A DNA stretch of 64,000 bases from Marisalimonas marina (GCA_038131365.1 JAYPPH010000002.1:310001-374000), one strand, 5' to 3'. Positions 35,618-45,641 are shown, numbered from the stretch's first letter. Program-made: numbers and translations. Notes: generated by a model from the letters alone, not told the origin.

Positions 35618-36872
35618 GTACTTGATCGTTCCCTCTAACCATGTATTTAAAGCTAGTTAATTGAGCTGCGCCTACAGGTCCCCGCGCGTGTATTCTTCCA
35701 GTAGAAATGCCGATTTCGGCACCCATACCAAACTCTCCGCCATCGGCAAATTGAGTTGATGCATTATGCATTACTATAGCACTATCAACATTAGATAAAA
35801 AAGTTTCAGCAGTAACTTTATTCTCTGTAATTATAGAATCAGTATGGTTGGAAGAATATTTATTTATATGATTAATAGCACCTTTTATTCCATCAACTAC
35901 CTTCACAGAGAGAATTGCATCAAGATATTCAGTTTGCCAATCGATTTCGGTAGCCAATTCAATGGAATTGACAATTTTTTTTATGTCGCTGTCGCCCTTA
36001 ATATGACAACCTTCCTCAATTAATTTATCGATAATAATTGGAGCAAATTTATCACTAATTCTTTTATCAATTAATAAGGTTTCTAATGCACCACATATAC
36101 CAGTTCTTCTCATCTTAGAATTAACAATTATTTTAATGGCTTTATCAAAATCGGCATCTTTATCTACGAATAAATGGCAAATACCTTCAAGATGCGCAAA
36201 TACGGGAACTCTTGCTTCCGTTTGTACTTTTTCAACTAACGACTTTCCACCCCTTGGGATTATAACATCAATTTCACCTGTAGATCTTAACATTGCCGTT
36301 ACTATTTCCCTATCTGTGTTTTCAATCACCTGAACAGCATCTGAAGGTAAACCAGCTTCTTTCAAACCATCTTGAAGACATTTAGCAAGTATTATAGATG
36401 AGTGAATCGAGTCAGATCCTCCTCTTAGAATAACCGAATTACCTGATTTTATACATAAACTGCCAGCATCTATGGTCACGTTTGGTCTGGATTCATATAT
36501 AATACCAATAACTCCAAGTGGAACTGAAACACGAGATATATCTAAACCATTTGGTCTTTTCCATCTTGATATCTCAACACCAAGAGGATCATCCATTTTA
36601 GCAATTAGTTTTAAGCCATTAATAATATCCTGTATTCTTTTATCATTTAGCAAAAGTCTATCCAGAAAAGCATCAGATACTTTTTTTTCTTTTGCATTTT
36701 CTAAATCAATCTTATTAGCATCCAATATTGCTAATTTATTCTTTTCAATAAATTTTGCCGTATTTAATATGGCTAAATTTCTTTTTTTAGCATCACTAAC
36801 TGATATAATTTTGAAGGCTTCTTTTGACTTCTGATTAATACTTCTTATGTACTCTTGGTTATCGTAAATCAT
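35610..36872 (-). CDS. proA: Gamma-glutamyl phosphate reductase
   Basis: The product is 420 residues. The aldehyde-dehydrogenase-like fold has GVIGIIYESRPNVT (120-133), RGG at 150-152, and catalytic Cys260 in RRTGICGALETLL. It reduces gamma-glutamyl phosphate to the semialdehyde in proline synthesis, using NADPH. It is flanked by proB (11 bases upstream) and nadD (8-base overlap). It matches family length. Confidence 0.97.
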   Translation of the reverse strand: MIYDNQEYIRSINQKSKEAFKIISVSDAKKRNLAILNTAKFIEKNKLAILDANKIDLENAKEKKVSDAFLDRLLLNDKRIQDIINGLKLIAKMDDPLGVEISRWKRPNGLDISRVSVPLGVIGIIYESRPNVTIDAGSLCIKSGNSVILRGGSDSIHSSIILAKCLQDGLKEAGLPSDAVQVIENTDREIVTAMLRSTGEIDVIIPRGGKSLVEKVQTEARVPVFAHLEGICHLFVDKDADFDKAIKIIVNSKMRRTGICGALETLLIDKRISDKFAPIIIDKLIEEGCHIKGDSDIKKIVNSIELATEIDWQTEYLDAILSVKVVDGIKGAINHINKYSSNHTDSIITENKVTAETFLSNVDSAIVMHNASTQFADGGEFGMGAEIGISTGRIHARGPVGAAQLTSFKYMVRGNDQVRD

Positions 36873-36883
36873 ATAATGTTCTC

Positions 36884-38011
36884 TTATTTTTTCTCAAGTA
36901 CCAAATCATCTCTGTGTACGACTTCATCTTTACCTCTATAACCTAGAATTTTTTCAATTTTTTCACTTTTTGATCCTTTAATTAATTCAACCTCTGAATT
37001 ATTAAAGTGAGTTAAGCCAGTACCTATAAATGTTTCATTTTGATCTATAATTTTAATTAAATCACCCTTCTCATAATTACCCTCAGTTTTGATAATACCA
37101 GCAGGTAAAATGGAAAATCCTTTTTTTATGGCCTGAGTTGCTCCATTATCTATTATGATTTTACCTTTTGCATGTAGAGCGCCAGATATCCATTGTTTTC
37201 TTAAGTTTAAAGGATGATCTTTGGCCTTAAACCAACTAAAAGTTTTTTCATTCTCCTCCAGTTTTAATAGTGGATTATTTAATCGTCCGTCACAAATAAT
37301 CATGTGACATCCTGCGTTCATTGATATTTTAGCGGCTTCAATTTTTGTTACCATACCACCTGATGAAATTTTACTATTTGCTGGTCCAGCCATAGATTCT
37401 ATTTCAGTTGAAATTTCTGTAACTTCTTCAATAAGAGTAGCATTTTTATTTTTGTTAGGATCAGAAGAATATAAGCCATTGATGTCTGAGAGTAATATAA
37501 GAAGGTCTGCGCTGCACATTTGTGCAACACGTGCTGCTAGTCTATCATTATCACCAAATTTTATTTCTTCAGTAGAAACCGTATCGTTCTCATTGATTAC
37601 AGGTATAACGCCAAGTTCAAGAAGTTTAACTAAAGTTGCCCTAGCGTTTAAATGTTTTCGTCTAGTTTCTGTATCATCGGGAGCTAGTAATATTTGAGCA
37701 ACATTTAAGCCATGTTCTAGCATAACTTCTTTCCAAGCATGTGCTAAACTTATTTGCCCAGTAGCAGCTGCAGCTTGTTTTTCATCGAGTGTTAGATTAT
37801 TTAACAAATTTAATTGTTTTTTTCCTAGAGCAATAGAACCAGAAGAAACAACGATCACCTCTTTTTTTAATTTGATCAAATTAAAAATATCTAAAGCCAG
37901 TGTTTCTAACCATTTCTTTCTAAGTGATCCCTTTTCTTTATCAATTAAAAGTGCAGAGCCAATCTTAATTATTATTCTTTTAGATGTTTGAATTAGATTA
38001 TTTTTTTTCAT
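36884..38011 (-). CDS. proB: Glutamate 5-kinase
   Basis: The product is 375 residues: an amino-acid kinase domain (IIIKIGSALL, residues 13-22; SGSIALGKKQL; FGDNDRLAARVA near 150-161) followed by a C-terminal PUA domain from about 285. It phosphorylates glutamate for proline synthesis and is normally feedback-inhibited by proline. It sits 9 bases after obgE and 11 before proA. Both domains are complete. Confidence 0.97.
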   Translation of the reverse strand: MKKNNLIQTSKRIIIKIGSALLIDKEKGSLRKKWLETLALDIFNLIKLKKEVIVVSSGSIALGKKQLNLLNNLTLDEKQAAAATGQISLAHAWKEVMLEHGLNVAQILLAPDDTETRRKHLNARATLVKLLELGVIPVINENDTVSTEEIKFGDNDRLAARVAQMCSADLLILLSDINGLYSSDPNKNKNATLIEEVTEISTEIESMAGPANSKISSGGMVTKIEAAKISMNAGCHMIICDGRLNNPLLKLEENEKTFSWFKAKDHPLNLRKQWISGALHAKGKIIIDNGATQAIKKGFSILPAGIIKTEGNYEKGDLIKIIDQNETFIGTGLTHFNNSEVELIKGSKSEKIEKILGYRGKDEVVHRDDLVLEKK

Positions 38012-38020
38012 TTTTATAAT

Positions 38021-39061
38021 TTATGGAGACCATGAAACATTTTGCAGTTGATTACTATTATCCTCTGATTCTGACATTGAAACAATAAGATCTTGAGCTT
38101 CTCTAATTAAACTTGTGATATTCTCTCCTGAGACAGCTGAAATACAAATAACTTTTTTTATACCAAGTTTCTTAAGTTTTTTCTTCGCTAATTCAATTGT
38201 ATCTATGTCCACTGCATCGATTTTATTTAAAACAATGATTTGTTTCTTCTGAGATAAACTTTCATCATAGGCTTTTATTTCATTAAATATTGTTAAATAA
38301 TCGTTAGTTATATCTTTGCTAGTAATGTCGATTAGATGAATTAGCCCTTTACAGCGCTCAACATGACCCAAAAATCTATGTCCTAATCCATGTCCTTCGT
38401 GAGCCCCTTCAATTAAACCTGGAATATCTGCTACTACAAATTCCTTATTGTCCTGGTTAACAACACCTAAGTTAGGGTGTAATGTTGTAAAAGGGTAATC
38501 TGCTATTTTAGGCTTTGCAGCGGTAATCCTGGAAAGTAGGGTGCTTTTACCAGCATTTGGTAGTCCAACTAAACCGATGTCTGCAATAAGCTTTAATCGT
38601 AACCAAACCCACTTTTCTTCTAAAGGACCTCCCGGTTGAGATTTTCTAGGAGCCTGATTTGTAGATGTTTTAAAAAAAGCATTACCTTTACCGCCTTCTC
38701 CACCTTTAGCAAGAGTAACTCTTTGTCCAATTTCAGTCATGTCTGCCAGGATAAAGTTGTTGGTTTCATCTAAAATTTGAGTTCCAAGAGGTAAGCGAAG
38801 AATTAAATCTTTGCCACTTATTCCACTTCTGTCTCTACCTTTACCACCTTCACCTGGCCTTGCTTTAAAATGTTGTTGGTACCTAAAGTCAATAAGTGTG
38901 TTTAGGCCATCTGTACACTCTGCGATTATATCGCCACCACGGCCACCGTTTCCTCCGTCTGGCCCTCCAAAAGGTACGTGCGCCTCTCTTCTAAAAGAAA
39001 TAGATCCTGGGCCGCCGTGACCACTGGCAATATATATTTTGGCTTGATCCAAAAATTTCAT
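38021..39061 (-). CDS. obgE: GTPase Obg/CgtA
   Basis: The product is 346 residues. A glycine-rich OBG domain (GGPDGGNGGRGG at 32-43) is followed by the G domain with G1 GLPNAGKST (166-174), G3 DIPGLIEGAHEG and G4 NKID. It monitors ribosome assembly and the stringent response. It lies 87 bases after rpmA; that gap shows no clear terminator, so it may be cotranscribed with rplU-rpmA. Confidence 0.97.
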   Translation of the reverse strand: MKFLDQAKIYIASGHGGPGSISFRREAHVPFGGPDGGNGGRGGDIIAECTDGLNTLIDFRYQQHFKARPGEGGKGRDRSGISGKDLILRLPLGTQILDETNNFILADMTEIGQRVTLAKGGEGGKGNAFFKTSTNQAPRKSQPGGPLEEKWVWLRLKLIADIGLVGLPNAGKSTLLSRITAAKPKIADYPFTTLHPNLGVVNQDNKEFVVADIPGLIEGAHEGHGLGHRFLGHVERCKGLIHLIDITSKDITNDYLTIFNEIKAYDESLSQKKQIIVLNKIDAVDIDTIELAKKKLKKLGIKKVICISAVSGENITSLIREAQDLIVSMSESEDNSNQLQNVSWSP

Positions 39062-39148
39062 AATAAAAATCTATTATATACTAATATATATGGAAAGAAT
39101 TTTCAGATATATAAAAATTAATTTTAAATATTCTAGATAATGTTGGAA

Positions 39149-39415
39149 TTATTCAGCAGCCTGTTTTGCTGGCTCTACAGACACAAACATTTTATTTTTT
39201 TGCTCTTTAAACTTAACGTGCCCTTCAACTAAAGAGAAAATAGTATGATCTTTACCCATGCCGACATTTAAGCCAGGATGATACTTGGTTCCTCTTTGTC
39301 TTATGATTATGTTTCCAGGAACTACAGCTTCACTACCAAATTTTTTGACGCCAAGCCTTCTTCCAGCTGAATCTCTTCCATTCCTTGAGCTACCGCCTGC
39401 TTTTTTATGTGCCAT
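39149..39415 (-). CDS. rpmA: 50S ribosomal protein L27
   Basis: The product is 88 residues, opening MAHKKAGGSSRNGRDSAGRR, the L27 N-terminus that reaches the peptidyl transferase centre. There is no N-terminal leader needing cleavage, as in other proteobacteria. It follows rplU by 11 bases in the usual order. Confidence 0.98.
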   Translation of the reverse strand: MAHKKAGGSSRNGRDSAGRRLGVKKFGSEAVVPGNIIIRQRGTKYHPGLNVGMGKDHTIFSLVEGHVKFKEQKNKMFVSVEPAKQAAE

Positions 39416-39426
39416 CTGTAAATCCT

Positions 39427-40011
39427 TTACTTATCTTTAGTAGTTGATTTCTTAGTTTTTTTGTCTGTTCCAGTCTTGCTATCAGCTTTGGTTTTAGTTG
39501 CTGATTTAGCCTTTGTTTCAACTTTAGCTTTTGGAGCTGATGGTTTAGTTTTAGTCTCAACTTTGGCTTTGGTATCTGTTTCTTTGACTTTGCTCTCAAC
39601 TTTTACCTTAGTATCGGTTGTTTTGGCTTTGCCCTCAACTTTAGTTTTTGATTCTGTTGTCTTGGCTACAGCCTTTTTGGGAGTAAGTTTAAGACCACCA
39701 GTTTCTGCAATATCAATGATTTTTAAGAGGGTTAAGTCTTGTTTATGACCTTGTTTCCTGCGACTGTTTTTTCTTCTTCTTTTGTAAATCATAGTAATCT
39801 TGGGCCCTCGTGTCTGTCTAACAACTTGGGCCATTACGGCTGCGTCATTAATTAGAGGGTTCCCAACAGTAACTTTTTTACCTTCACCTAACATTAATAC
39901 ATCACCAAGAACAACTTGGTCACCATCATTAGCCTTAAGCTTTTCAACTAAAACGACATCATTCTTTTCAACACGATATTGTTTTCCGCCGGTTTTAACT
40001 ACTGCATACAT
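39427..40011 (-). CDS. rplU: 50S ribosomal protein L21 with Lys/Thr-rich C-terminal tail
   Basis: The product is 194 residues. Residues 1-103 are normal L21 (MYAVVKTGGKQYRVEKNDV; KRRRKNSRRKQGHKQ near 77-91). The remaining roughly 80 residues are a low-complexity tail of Lys, Thr, Ala, Val and Glu in imperfect repeats on the pattern TKxKVExKxK. Alphaproteobacterial L21 often has a basic tail, but this one is long. It binds 23S rRNA near L20. Its promoter is identified at 40089-40116. The corresponding DNA is a repetitive stretch at about 39430-39670. Confidence 0.96.
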   Translation of the reverse strand: MYAVVKTGGKQYRVEKNDVVLVEKLKANDGDQVVLGDVLMLGEGKKVTVGNPLINDAAVMAQVVRQTRGPKITMIYKRRRKNSRRKQGHKQDLTLLKIIDIAETGGLKLTPKKAVAKTTESKTKVEGKAKTTDTKVKVESKVKETDTKAKVETKTKPSAPKAKVETKAKSATKTKADSKTGTDKKTKKSTTKDK

Positions 40012-40088
40012 TTTATTATTCCGAAAATTAAATTATAACAACTATACAATAAGTTATAGATTCATAACATAGAGATAATCGTTCTGGG

Positions 40089-40116
40089 AATATAGCTTTC
40101 CACAACAATCTGTCAA
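40089..40116 (-). promoter_or_regulatory. rplU-rpmA operon promoter
   Basis: On the minus strand TTGACA (40116-40111) and TATATT (40094-40089) are 16 bases apart, a near-consensus promoter about 78 bases before the rplU ATG. The leader from about 40082 to 40012 could host autoregulation, but no defined structure was found. Confidence 0.7.
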
Positions 40117-40152
40117 GGATTTTAGATAAATAGTTAGGCCAATAATTTGAGT

Positions 40153-40995
40153 TTATTTAGTTTCTAATAACAATAATGGATCTAAGCGTTGATCAAACCA
40201 ATTAACTCTCCAATCTAAGTGGGGCCCCGTTGATCTTCCTGTAGAGCCTACTTCCCCAATCTTTTGGTTTTTTGATACTTTTTCTCCAACTTTAACATCG
40301 ATAGAAGAGAGGTGAGAATAGACTGAAGTAACTCCATGGCCGTGGTCTAACATTATTGTCCCACCAGTATAATATAAGTTTTTTTCAGCCATCCTGACAA
40401 TTGAATCTGTAGGGGCAACCACTTTGGTTCCTTTTTTAGCTGCTATATCAATCCCATAATGAGGTCGCTTTGGTTTACCATTTAATATTCTTTGACTACC
40501 AAACACACCTGAAATTATTCCTTGGGCAGGCCAATTAAATTTTTGAAATATAAAGTCTACGTTACTATCTAAACTTCTGACTTCTTTGATTACTTTGTTT
40601 TCTTTTTTAATTCTATCCCAAAAAGACTGTGGTGGGGTAACCATTTTTTTTTGGAGGCCATTTATTTTTTGTGTTTTATAAACTCTTCTATTTATTTTAA
40701 ACGATTTTGTAATTAGTTGATTATTAATCTTTAGGGTTAAATTTGCATTTTGGGGATGATCTCTTCCAAAACCTATAACAAATAATCCATCTTTTGACTT
40801 TCTAAGTTCTCTATTTTTAAAATTAACTGGTACATTAGAATTTATTTTCCCAATAGCTAATCCACCTTGAATAAAATTCCCAGTTAAGACAACATCAATG
40901 TCACTAAAAGTTAAAGACAGACTTTCTTTTGCTAGAGAAAAAGGAATTTTAAAAACAAAACAAAAAATAATTGTCAAAATTATATTTTTTTTCAT
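40153..40995 (-). CDS. M23 family metallopeptidase, periplasmic
   Basis: The product is 280 residues with a signal peptide (hydrophobic 4-16, cleavage after about SLA at 20-22). The C-terminal LytM/M23 domain has HYGID (His179, Asp183) and DHGHGVTSVYSHL (218-229). The last motif reads GPHLDWR instead of the usual GPHLHF, so the second histidine of HxH is Asp261. Members cut peptidoglycan cross-links or activate amidases. The Asp may still bind metal, and such HLDWR forms occur in alphaproteobacteria, but loss of activity is possible. It starts divergently from soxB. Confidence 0.85.
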   Translation of the reverse strand: MKKNIILTIIFCFVFKIPFSLAKESLSLTFSDIDVVLTGNFIQGGLAIGKINSNVPVNFKNRELRKSKDGLFVIGFGRDHPQNANLTLKINNQLITKSFKINRRVYKTQKINGLQKKMVTPPQSFWDRIKKENKVIKEVRSLDSNVDFIFQKFNWPAQGIISGVFGSQRILNGKPKRPHYGIDIAAKKGTKVVAPTDSIVRMAEKNLYYTGGTIMLDHGHGVTSVYSHLSSIDVKVGEKVSKNQKIGEVGSTGRSTGPHLDWRVNWFDQRLDPLLLLETK

Positions 40996-41073
40996 TTTTT
41001 ATAAGCTCATTGAAAGTTATTATTTTTGCTTTTTGGATATCTTGACTTGCAACTAAAGTAATTAGTTTTACTC

Positions 41074-41079
41074 TATAAT
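41074..41079 (+). promoter_or_regulatory. Candidate -10 box for soxBDAG
   Basis: A perfect TATAAT lies 74 bases before soxB, in the divergent gap 40996-41152. TTGACT at 41042-41047 is too far (26 bases) to be its -35, so the promoter may need an activator. The rest of the gap holds only a possible ten-codon overlapping minicistron at 41131-41163. Confidence 0.3.
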
Positions 41080-41152
41080 TAAAGGAATTAATTTTATTAT
41101 AAAAATTAGAATTTCTTTATTAATTTTAAGATGATAATGAGTTTATGTTTTT

Positions 41153-42403
41153 ATGAGTTATAGTTTTTTTAAAATTTTAAAAGAAGGTTTTAAAAATAAT
41201 AAAGGTTGGCCAAAAACATGGCAAAACCCTGAAGTAAAAAAAAAATATGATATAATTATTGTAGGAGGAGGTGGCCATGGTCTTGCCACAGCCTTTTATT
41301 TAGCAAAAGAATTTAACATCAAAAATATTGCAGTTTTAGAAAAGGGCTGGATAGGAGGTGGTAATGTTGGTCGAAATACAACAATCATCCGCTCGAATTA
41401 TCTTTTAAATGAAAACGAAGCCTTTTATGAGTTCTCTCTAAAATTATGGGAAACTCTTGAAAAGCAAATTAATTACAATGCAATGGTAAGTCAAAGAGGG
41501 GTATTGAATGTTTTTCATTCAGATGCTCAGAGAGATGCATTTATTAGACGTGGTAATTCTATGATAATTAATGGTGCTGACGCAGAAATTTTTGATGTTG
41601 AAAAAATAAAATCTATATATCCATTTCTTGAATATGATAATCCTAGGTTTCCTATAAAAGGTGGTTTGTTTCAGAGACGTGGTGGAACAGTTCGCCATGA
41701 CGCTGTTGCTTGGGGATATGCACATGCGGCGGATCAGTTGGGTGTGGATATAATTCAAAATTGTGAAGTTAATGGTTTTAGGTTTAAAGCTGGAAAATGC
41801 GTAGGAGTTGAGACTAGTAAAGGATTTATAGAAACAAAAAAAGTTGGTTGTGCTGTAGCAGGATCTTCTAGTTTACTTATGTCAAAAGCAAATATGAAAC
41901 TTCCTATTGAAAGTCATATTTTACAAGCTTTTGTTAGTGAGAGTCTTAAGCCAATAATTCCTGGTGTTATAACGTTTGGAGCTGGTCATTTTTATATTTC
42001 CCAATCAGATAAAGGCGGACTTGTTTTTGGAGGAGATATAGATGGGTATAATTCATATGCACAAAGAGGAGGGTTAGAAACGCTTGAAGATGTTTGTGAG
42101 GGTGGTCTTGCATTAATGCCAATCATTGGTAAGGCAAAACTTCTTCGGATGTGGGGTGGTATTATGGATATGAGTATGGATGGTTCGCCAATTATTGATA
42201 AAACTCATATAGAAGGTTTGTATTTAAATTCAGGATGGTGTTATGGAGGTTTTAAGGCTACTCCTGCTTCAGGGTGGTGTTTTGCTCATCTGATTGCTAA
42301 GGGGTATTCACATAGCCTTTCTGAAAATTTTAGATTAGATAGGTTTAGAAATGGATACATGATTGACGAAAAGGGTCAAGGTGCCCAACCAAATTTACAT
42401 TAG
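41153..42403 (+). CDS. soxB: Sarcosine oxidase beta subunit
   Basis: The product is 416 residues, close to the usual heterotetrameric beta subunit. The FAD loop IIIVGGGGHGLATAFYL starts near residue 35. The block VRHDAVAWGYAHAADQLG (about 180) contains the RH pair where FMN is covalently attached in known enzymes. Later GWCYGGFKATPASGW is the family C-terminal FAD block. With the alpha, gamma and delta subunits it oxidises sarcosine to glycine in the cytoplasm, giving hydrogen peroxide and methylene-tetrahydrofolate. It heads soxBDAG, with soxD 11 bases downstream. Confidence 0.92.
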   Translation: MSYSFFKILKEGFKNNKGWPKTWQNPEVKKKYDIIIVGGGGHGLATAFYLAKEFNIKNIAVLEKGWIGGGNVGRNTTIIRSNYLLNENEAFYEFSLKLWETLEKQINYNAMVSQRGVLNVFHSDAQRDAFIRRGNSMIINGADAEIFDVEKIKSIYPFLEYDNPRFPIKGGLFQRRGGTVRHDAVAWGYAHAADQLGVDIIQNCEVNGFRFKAGKCVGVETSKGFIETKKVGCAVAGSSSLLMSKANMKLPIESHILQAFVSESLKPIIPGVITFGAGHFYISQSDKGGLVFGGDIDGYNSYAQRGGLETLEDVCEGGLALMPIIGKAKLLRMWGGIMDMSMDGSPIIDKTHIEGLYLNSGWCYGGFKATPASGWCFAHLIAKGYSHSLSENFRLDRFRNGYMIDEKGQGAQPNLH

Positions 42404-42414
42404 AGAAGTTATAA

Positions 42415-42705
42415 ATGATTATTAATCATCCATTATTAGGGCCCAGAGATATTAGTGAATTTGTTTATCTAGGTGATGCTTCTTTGTTAAAACGACCTGC
42501 TTGGGACAGTAATAAATCTGAAGATAAATTTTATGAATATTTATATCTGAGAGACAATATAGCAGGCACACATAAAGAGTTATGGTTTCACCAATATGGT
42601 GACAGAAGTTGGTTAGTTGTAACCAGAAATACTATTTCACATGAAATTACTAAAGTTGAGTTGGCAACAGAAGTTACAAAGAAATTGGCAAATTCAAATG
42701 AGTAA
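42415..42705 (+). CDS. soxD: Sarcosine oxidase delta subunit, lacking zinc-binding cysteines
   Basis: The product is 96 residues, in soxBDAG order. The family N-terminus usually reads CPYCGPRDE, but here it is HPLLGPRD, and the later HxxGCR motif is HQYGDR. Three of the four expected zinc ligands (two N-terminal Cys and the late Cys) are replaced, while the His remains. Other features hold: YLYLRDN near 43-49, the Trp-rich ELWFHQYGDRSWL, and THEI-like SHEITKVEL. The subunit is therefore probably zinc-free but still structural. It overlaps soxA's ATG by 8 bases. Confidence 0.85.
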   Translation: MIINHPLLGPRDISEFVYLGDASLLKRPAWDSNKSEDKFYEYLYLRDNIAGTHKELWFHQYGDRSWLVVTRNTISHEITKVELATEVTKKLANSNE

Positions 42706-45641
42706 ATTTTCAAGAATCGAAACTGTATGTTTTAAGAACAAACAAAAAAATAAATTTCGAGTTCAACGGTAAAAAATACAGTGGTTTTTATGGTGACACA
42801 CTCGCTTCTGCATTGTTAGCAAACAATGTCATATTAATTGGGAGATCATTCAAATATCATAGACCTAGGGGAATAATTTCTAGTGGATCACATGAGCCAA
42901 ATGCATTAGTTGAGATTATTCATAAGAATTTTACAGAACCAAATATAAAGGCAACAACAGTTGAATTATATAATGGTTTAAAGGCAAGAAGCCAAAATTG
43001 TTGGCCATCAGTTAAATTAGATTTTATGTCAATTAACGATAAAATCTCAAATTTTATAGGTGCAGGTTTTTATTATAAGACATTTATGTGGCCTTCTTTT
43101 TTTTGGGAAAAACTTTATGAACCTCTTATCAGAAAAGCTGCTGGTTTAGGTAAGCTTTCCCAAAGTAAAAAAAACAGGGTTTCTGAAAAAGGATTTCTGC
43201 ATACTGACATACTTATTATTGGTTCTGGTCCTTCAGGATTGATGTCGGCATATATTGCGGGTTTGTCAGGTGCAAGAGTTTTGCTTGTCGAAGAAGATTT
43301 TGTGTATGGCGGAAGTTTAAATAATGAGAGTTTTGATATATCTAATATGTCTTCTCAAGCTTGGGTTATGTCTGTTTTAGAGGAACTGCAAAAACTGCCC
43401 AATGTAAGAATTATGAAAAGAACATGTGTTTTTGGAATGTTTGATCATGGAATATTTGGCGCAATCGAAAAATTAAAAGACTCTAAAATAGAACAAATAT
43501 TTTGGAAAATAGTATCAAAAAAATCTTTGTTATGTTCAGGTTCCTTAGAAAGATTAATTCCGTTTCAGAATAACGATTTGCCAGGAATAATGTTATCTGG
43601 TTCTATCCGAAGTTACATCAACAGATGGGGAATAAAAAGTTTTAGTGATGTATTACTTTTCACTAATAATGATGATGCGTATTCAACAGCAATCGATTTA
43701 ATAGAAAATGGTATAAATTGCCTAGGAGTAATTGATACCAGAGAAAATCCTAGAACCTTTGATCCTAGAATTAAAGTCTATAAAAACTCTCAAGTTATAA
43801 ATGCAAGAGGTAAAATGTATCTTGAAGGAATAGATATTATTAATAAAGATGGGAATAAAAAATATATAAAATGTAAATATTTGGGTGTTTCAGGGGGATG
43901 GAATCCAAATATACAAATTAGTTCTCATACAGGTGTTAAGCCTGTTTGGGACGAAAAAATTCATGCATTTATTCCTGGAAAAAATAATATTTCTAGTCAT
44001 TTAAAAGCTATTGGATCAGCTAAGGGTGTGTTTGGCTTTAATGAATGTATTCTTGATGCCGAAAAAAATGTATTGGAGGTATTACATGATTTAAAATTTA
44101 AACCAAAAAAATATAAATTACCTCTAGCTAAACCACAAAAGTCAGATATTAGTCCTTTTTGGTATGTGAAGCATGGTGATAAAAGAAAATGGGTAGACCT
44201 TCAAAATGACGTTACAGTTAAAGATATTGAGATGGCTTATCTTGAAAACTTTAGATCAGTAGAGCACCTCAAAAGATATACAACTTTAGGTATGGGAACA
44301 GATCAAGGAAAAACATCTAATATTACAGGTTTAGCTATATTAGCTTCTTTATCTAAAAAATCTATTCCAGAGGTTGGGACAACAGTTTTTAGGCCACCAT
44401 ATGTTCCAATACCAATTGATTCATTAGCAGGGCCAATAACTGGAAAAAATTTTAAACCAATAAGGCTTTCACCAACACATAATTGGGCCAAAGAAAACGG
44501 AGCGAGTTTTGTAGAGTCAGGCCTTTGGTTAAGAGCAGAATGGTATGCGAAACAAAATGAAACAAAATGGCGTGAAACAGTTGATAGAGAAGTTTTATCT
44601 GTAAGAAAGTCAGTAGGTTTTTGTGATGTTTCTACTCTAGGTAAAATAGATATCCAAGGAAAAGACGCACAGAAATTTATTAATAAAATTTATTGTAATG
44701 CTTTTGCAAAATTACCAGTAGGTAAAGTTCGTTATGGATTAATGTTAAGAGAAGATGGTCTTGTTATGGATGATGGCACAACAGCTAGGATGAGTGAAAA
44801 CCATTTCATAATGACAACCACTACAGCTAATGCAGATAGTGTATATAGGCACTTAGAATTTTGCCACCAATGTTTATGGCCAGAAATGGAAGTACATCTT
44901 ATTTCAACAACGGATGCATGGGCACAAATCGCAATTGCTGGTCCAAATTCAAGAAAAGTTCTTTCTAAAATTGTTGATCCAGAATTCGATATTAGTAATG
45001 AAAGTTTTCCTTTTATGGCATGTAAAGAAATATCAATTTGTGGTGGTATCATCGCAAGATTATTTCGAATTTCATTTTCAGGAGAATTAGCATACGAGTT
45101 ATCTTTTCCAACTCAATATGCATTGTCATTTGTTGATCATCTAATGGAAATTGGAAAAGAGGAAAATATAATCCCTTACGGAACAGAGGCTTTGGGAGTT
45201 ATGAGGATAGAAAAAGGTCATGCAGCAGGTGCCGAATTAAATGGAACAACTACTGCTTTAAATTTAAATATGGGTAAAATGGTATCAGATAACAAAGATA
45301 GTATTGGCTCTGTATTATCTAAAAGGGAAGGCTTAAATAAAGATGATGTTTTGAGGCTTGTTGGTATAGTACCAATTAATCCTAATGACCAGTTGATTTC
45401 TGGATCACATTTATTTGAACTAAATAGTGATATCAAACCGCAAAACGATCTTGGTTATATTACTTCTTCTTGTTTTTCTCCTTCTTTAGATAGTTATATA
45501 GCTCTTGGTTTTTTAAAAAATGGTCACAAACGTCATGGAGAGAAAATAAGAGTAATTAACCCAATTTTAAAAAAAGAATTCTTAGCGCAAATTTGCTCCC
45601 CAATTTTTGTTGATCCTAATGGAGATAGATTACGTGCTTAA
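42698..45641 (+). CDS. soxA: Sarcosine oxidase alpha subunit (frame broken near 42744-42750)
   Basis: The long frame covers 42813-45641 (942 residues). The expected N-terminus, INFEFNGKKYSGFYGDTLAS, is in the same frame just upstream, but that frame has no start codon before a stop at 42699. ATG at 42698, coupled to soxD, reads MSKFSRIET and falls into the wrong frame. Removing one A from the A7 run at 42744-42750 joins both into about 979 residues, normal for SoxA. Domains are an N-terminal ferredoxin-like part, an NAD/FAD loop GSGPSG, and a C-terminal aminomethyltransferase-like folate domain from about 44480. It carries methylene transfer to tetrahydrofolate. Confidence 0.85.

Noticed and set aside
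41131..41163. Ten-codon minicistron (ATGATAATG... to TAG) overlapping the soxB start
   Set aside because: No clear ribosome site and only chance-level length; overlap with soxB alone does not show a leader peptide.
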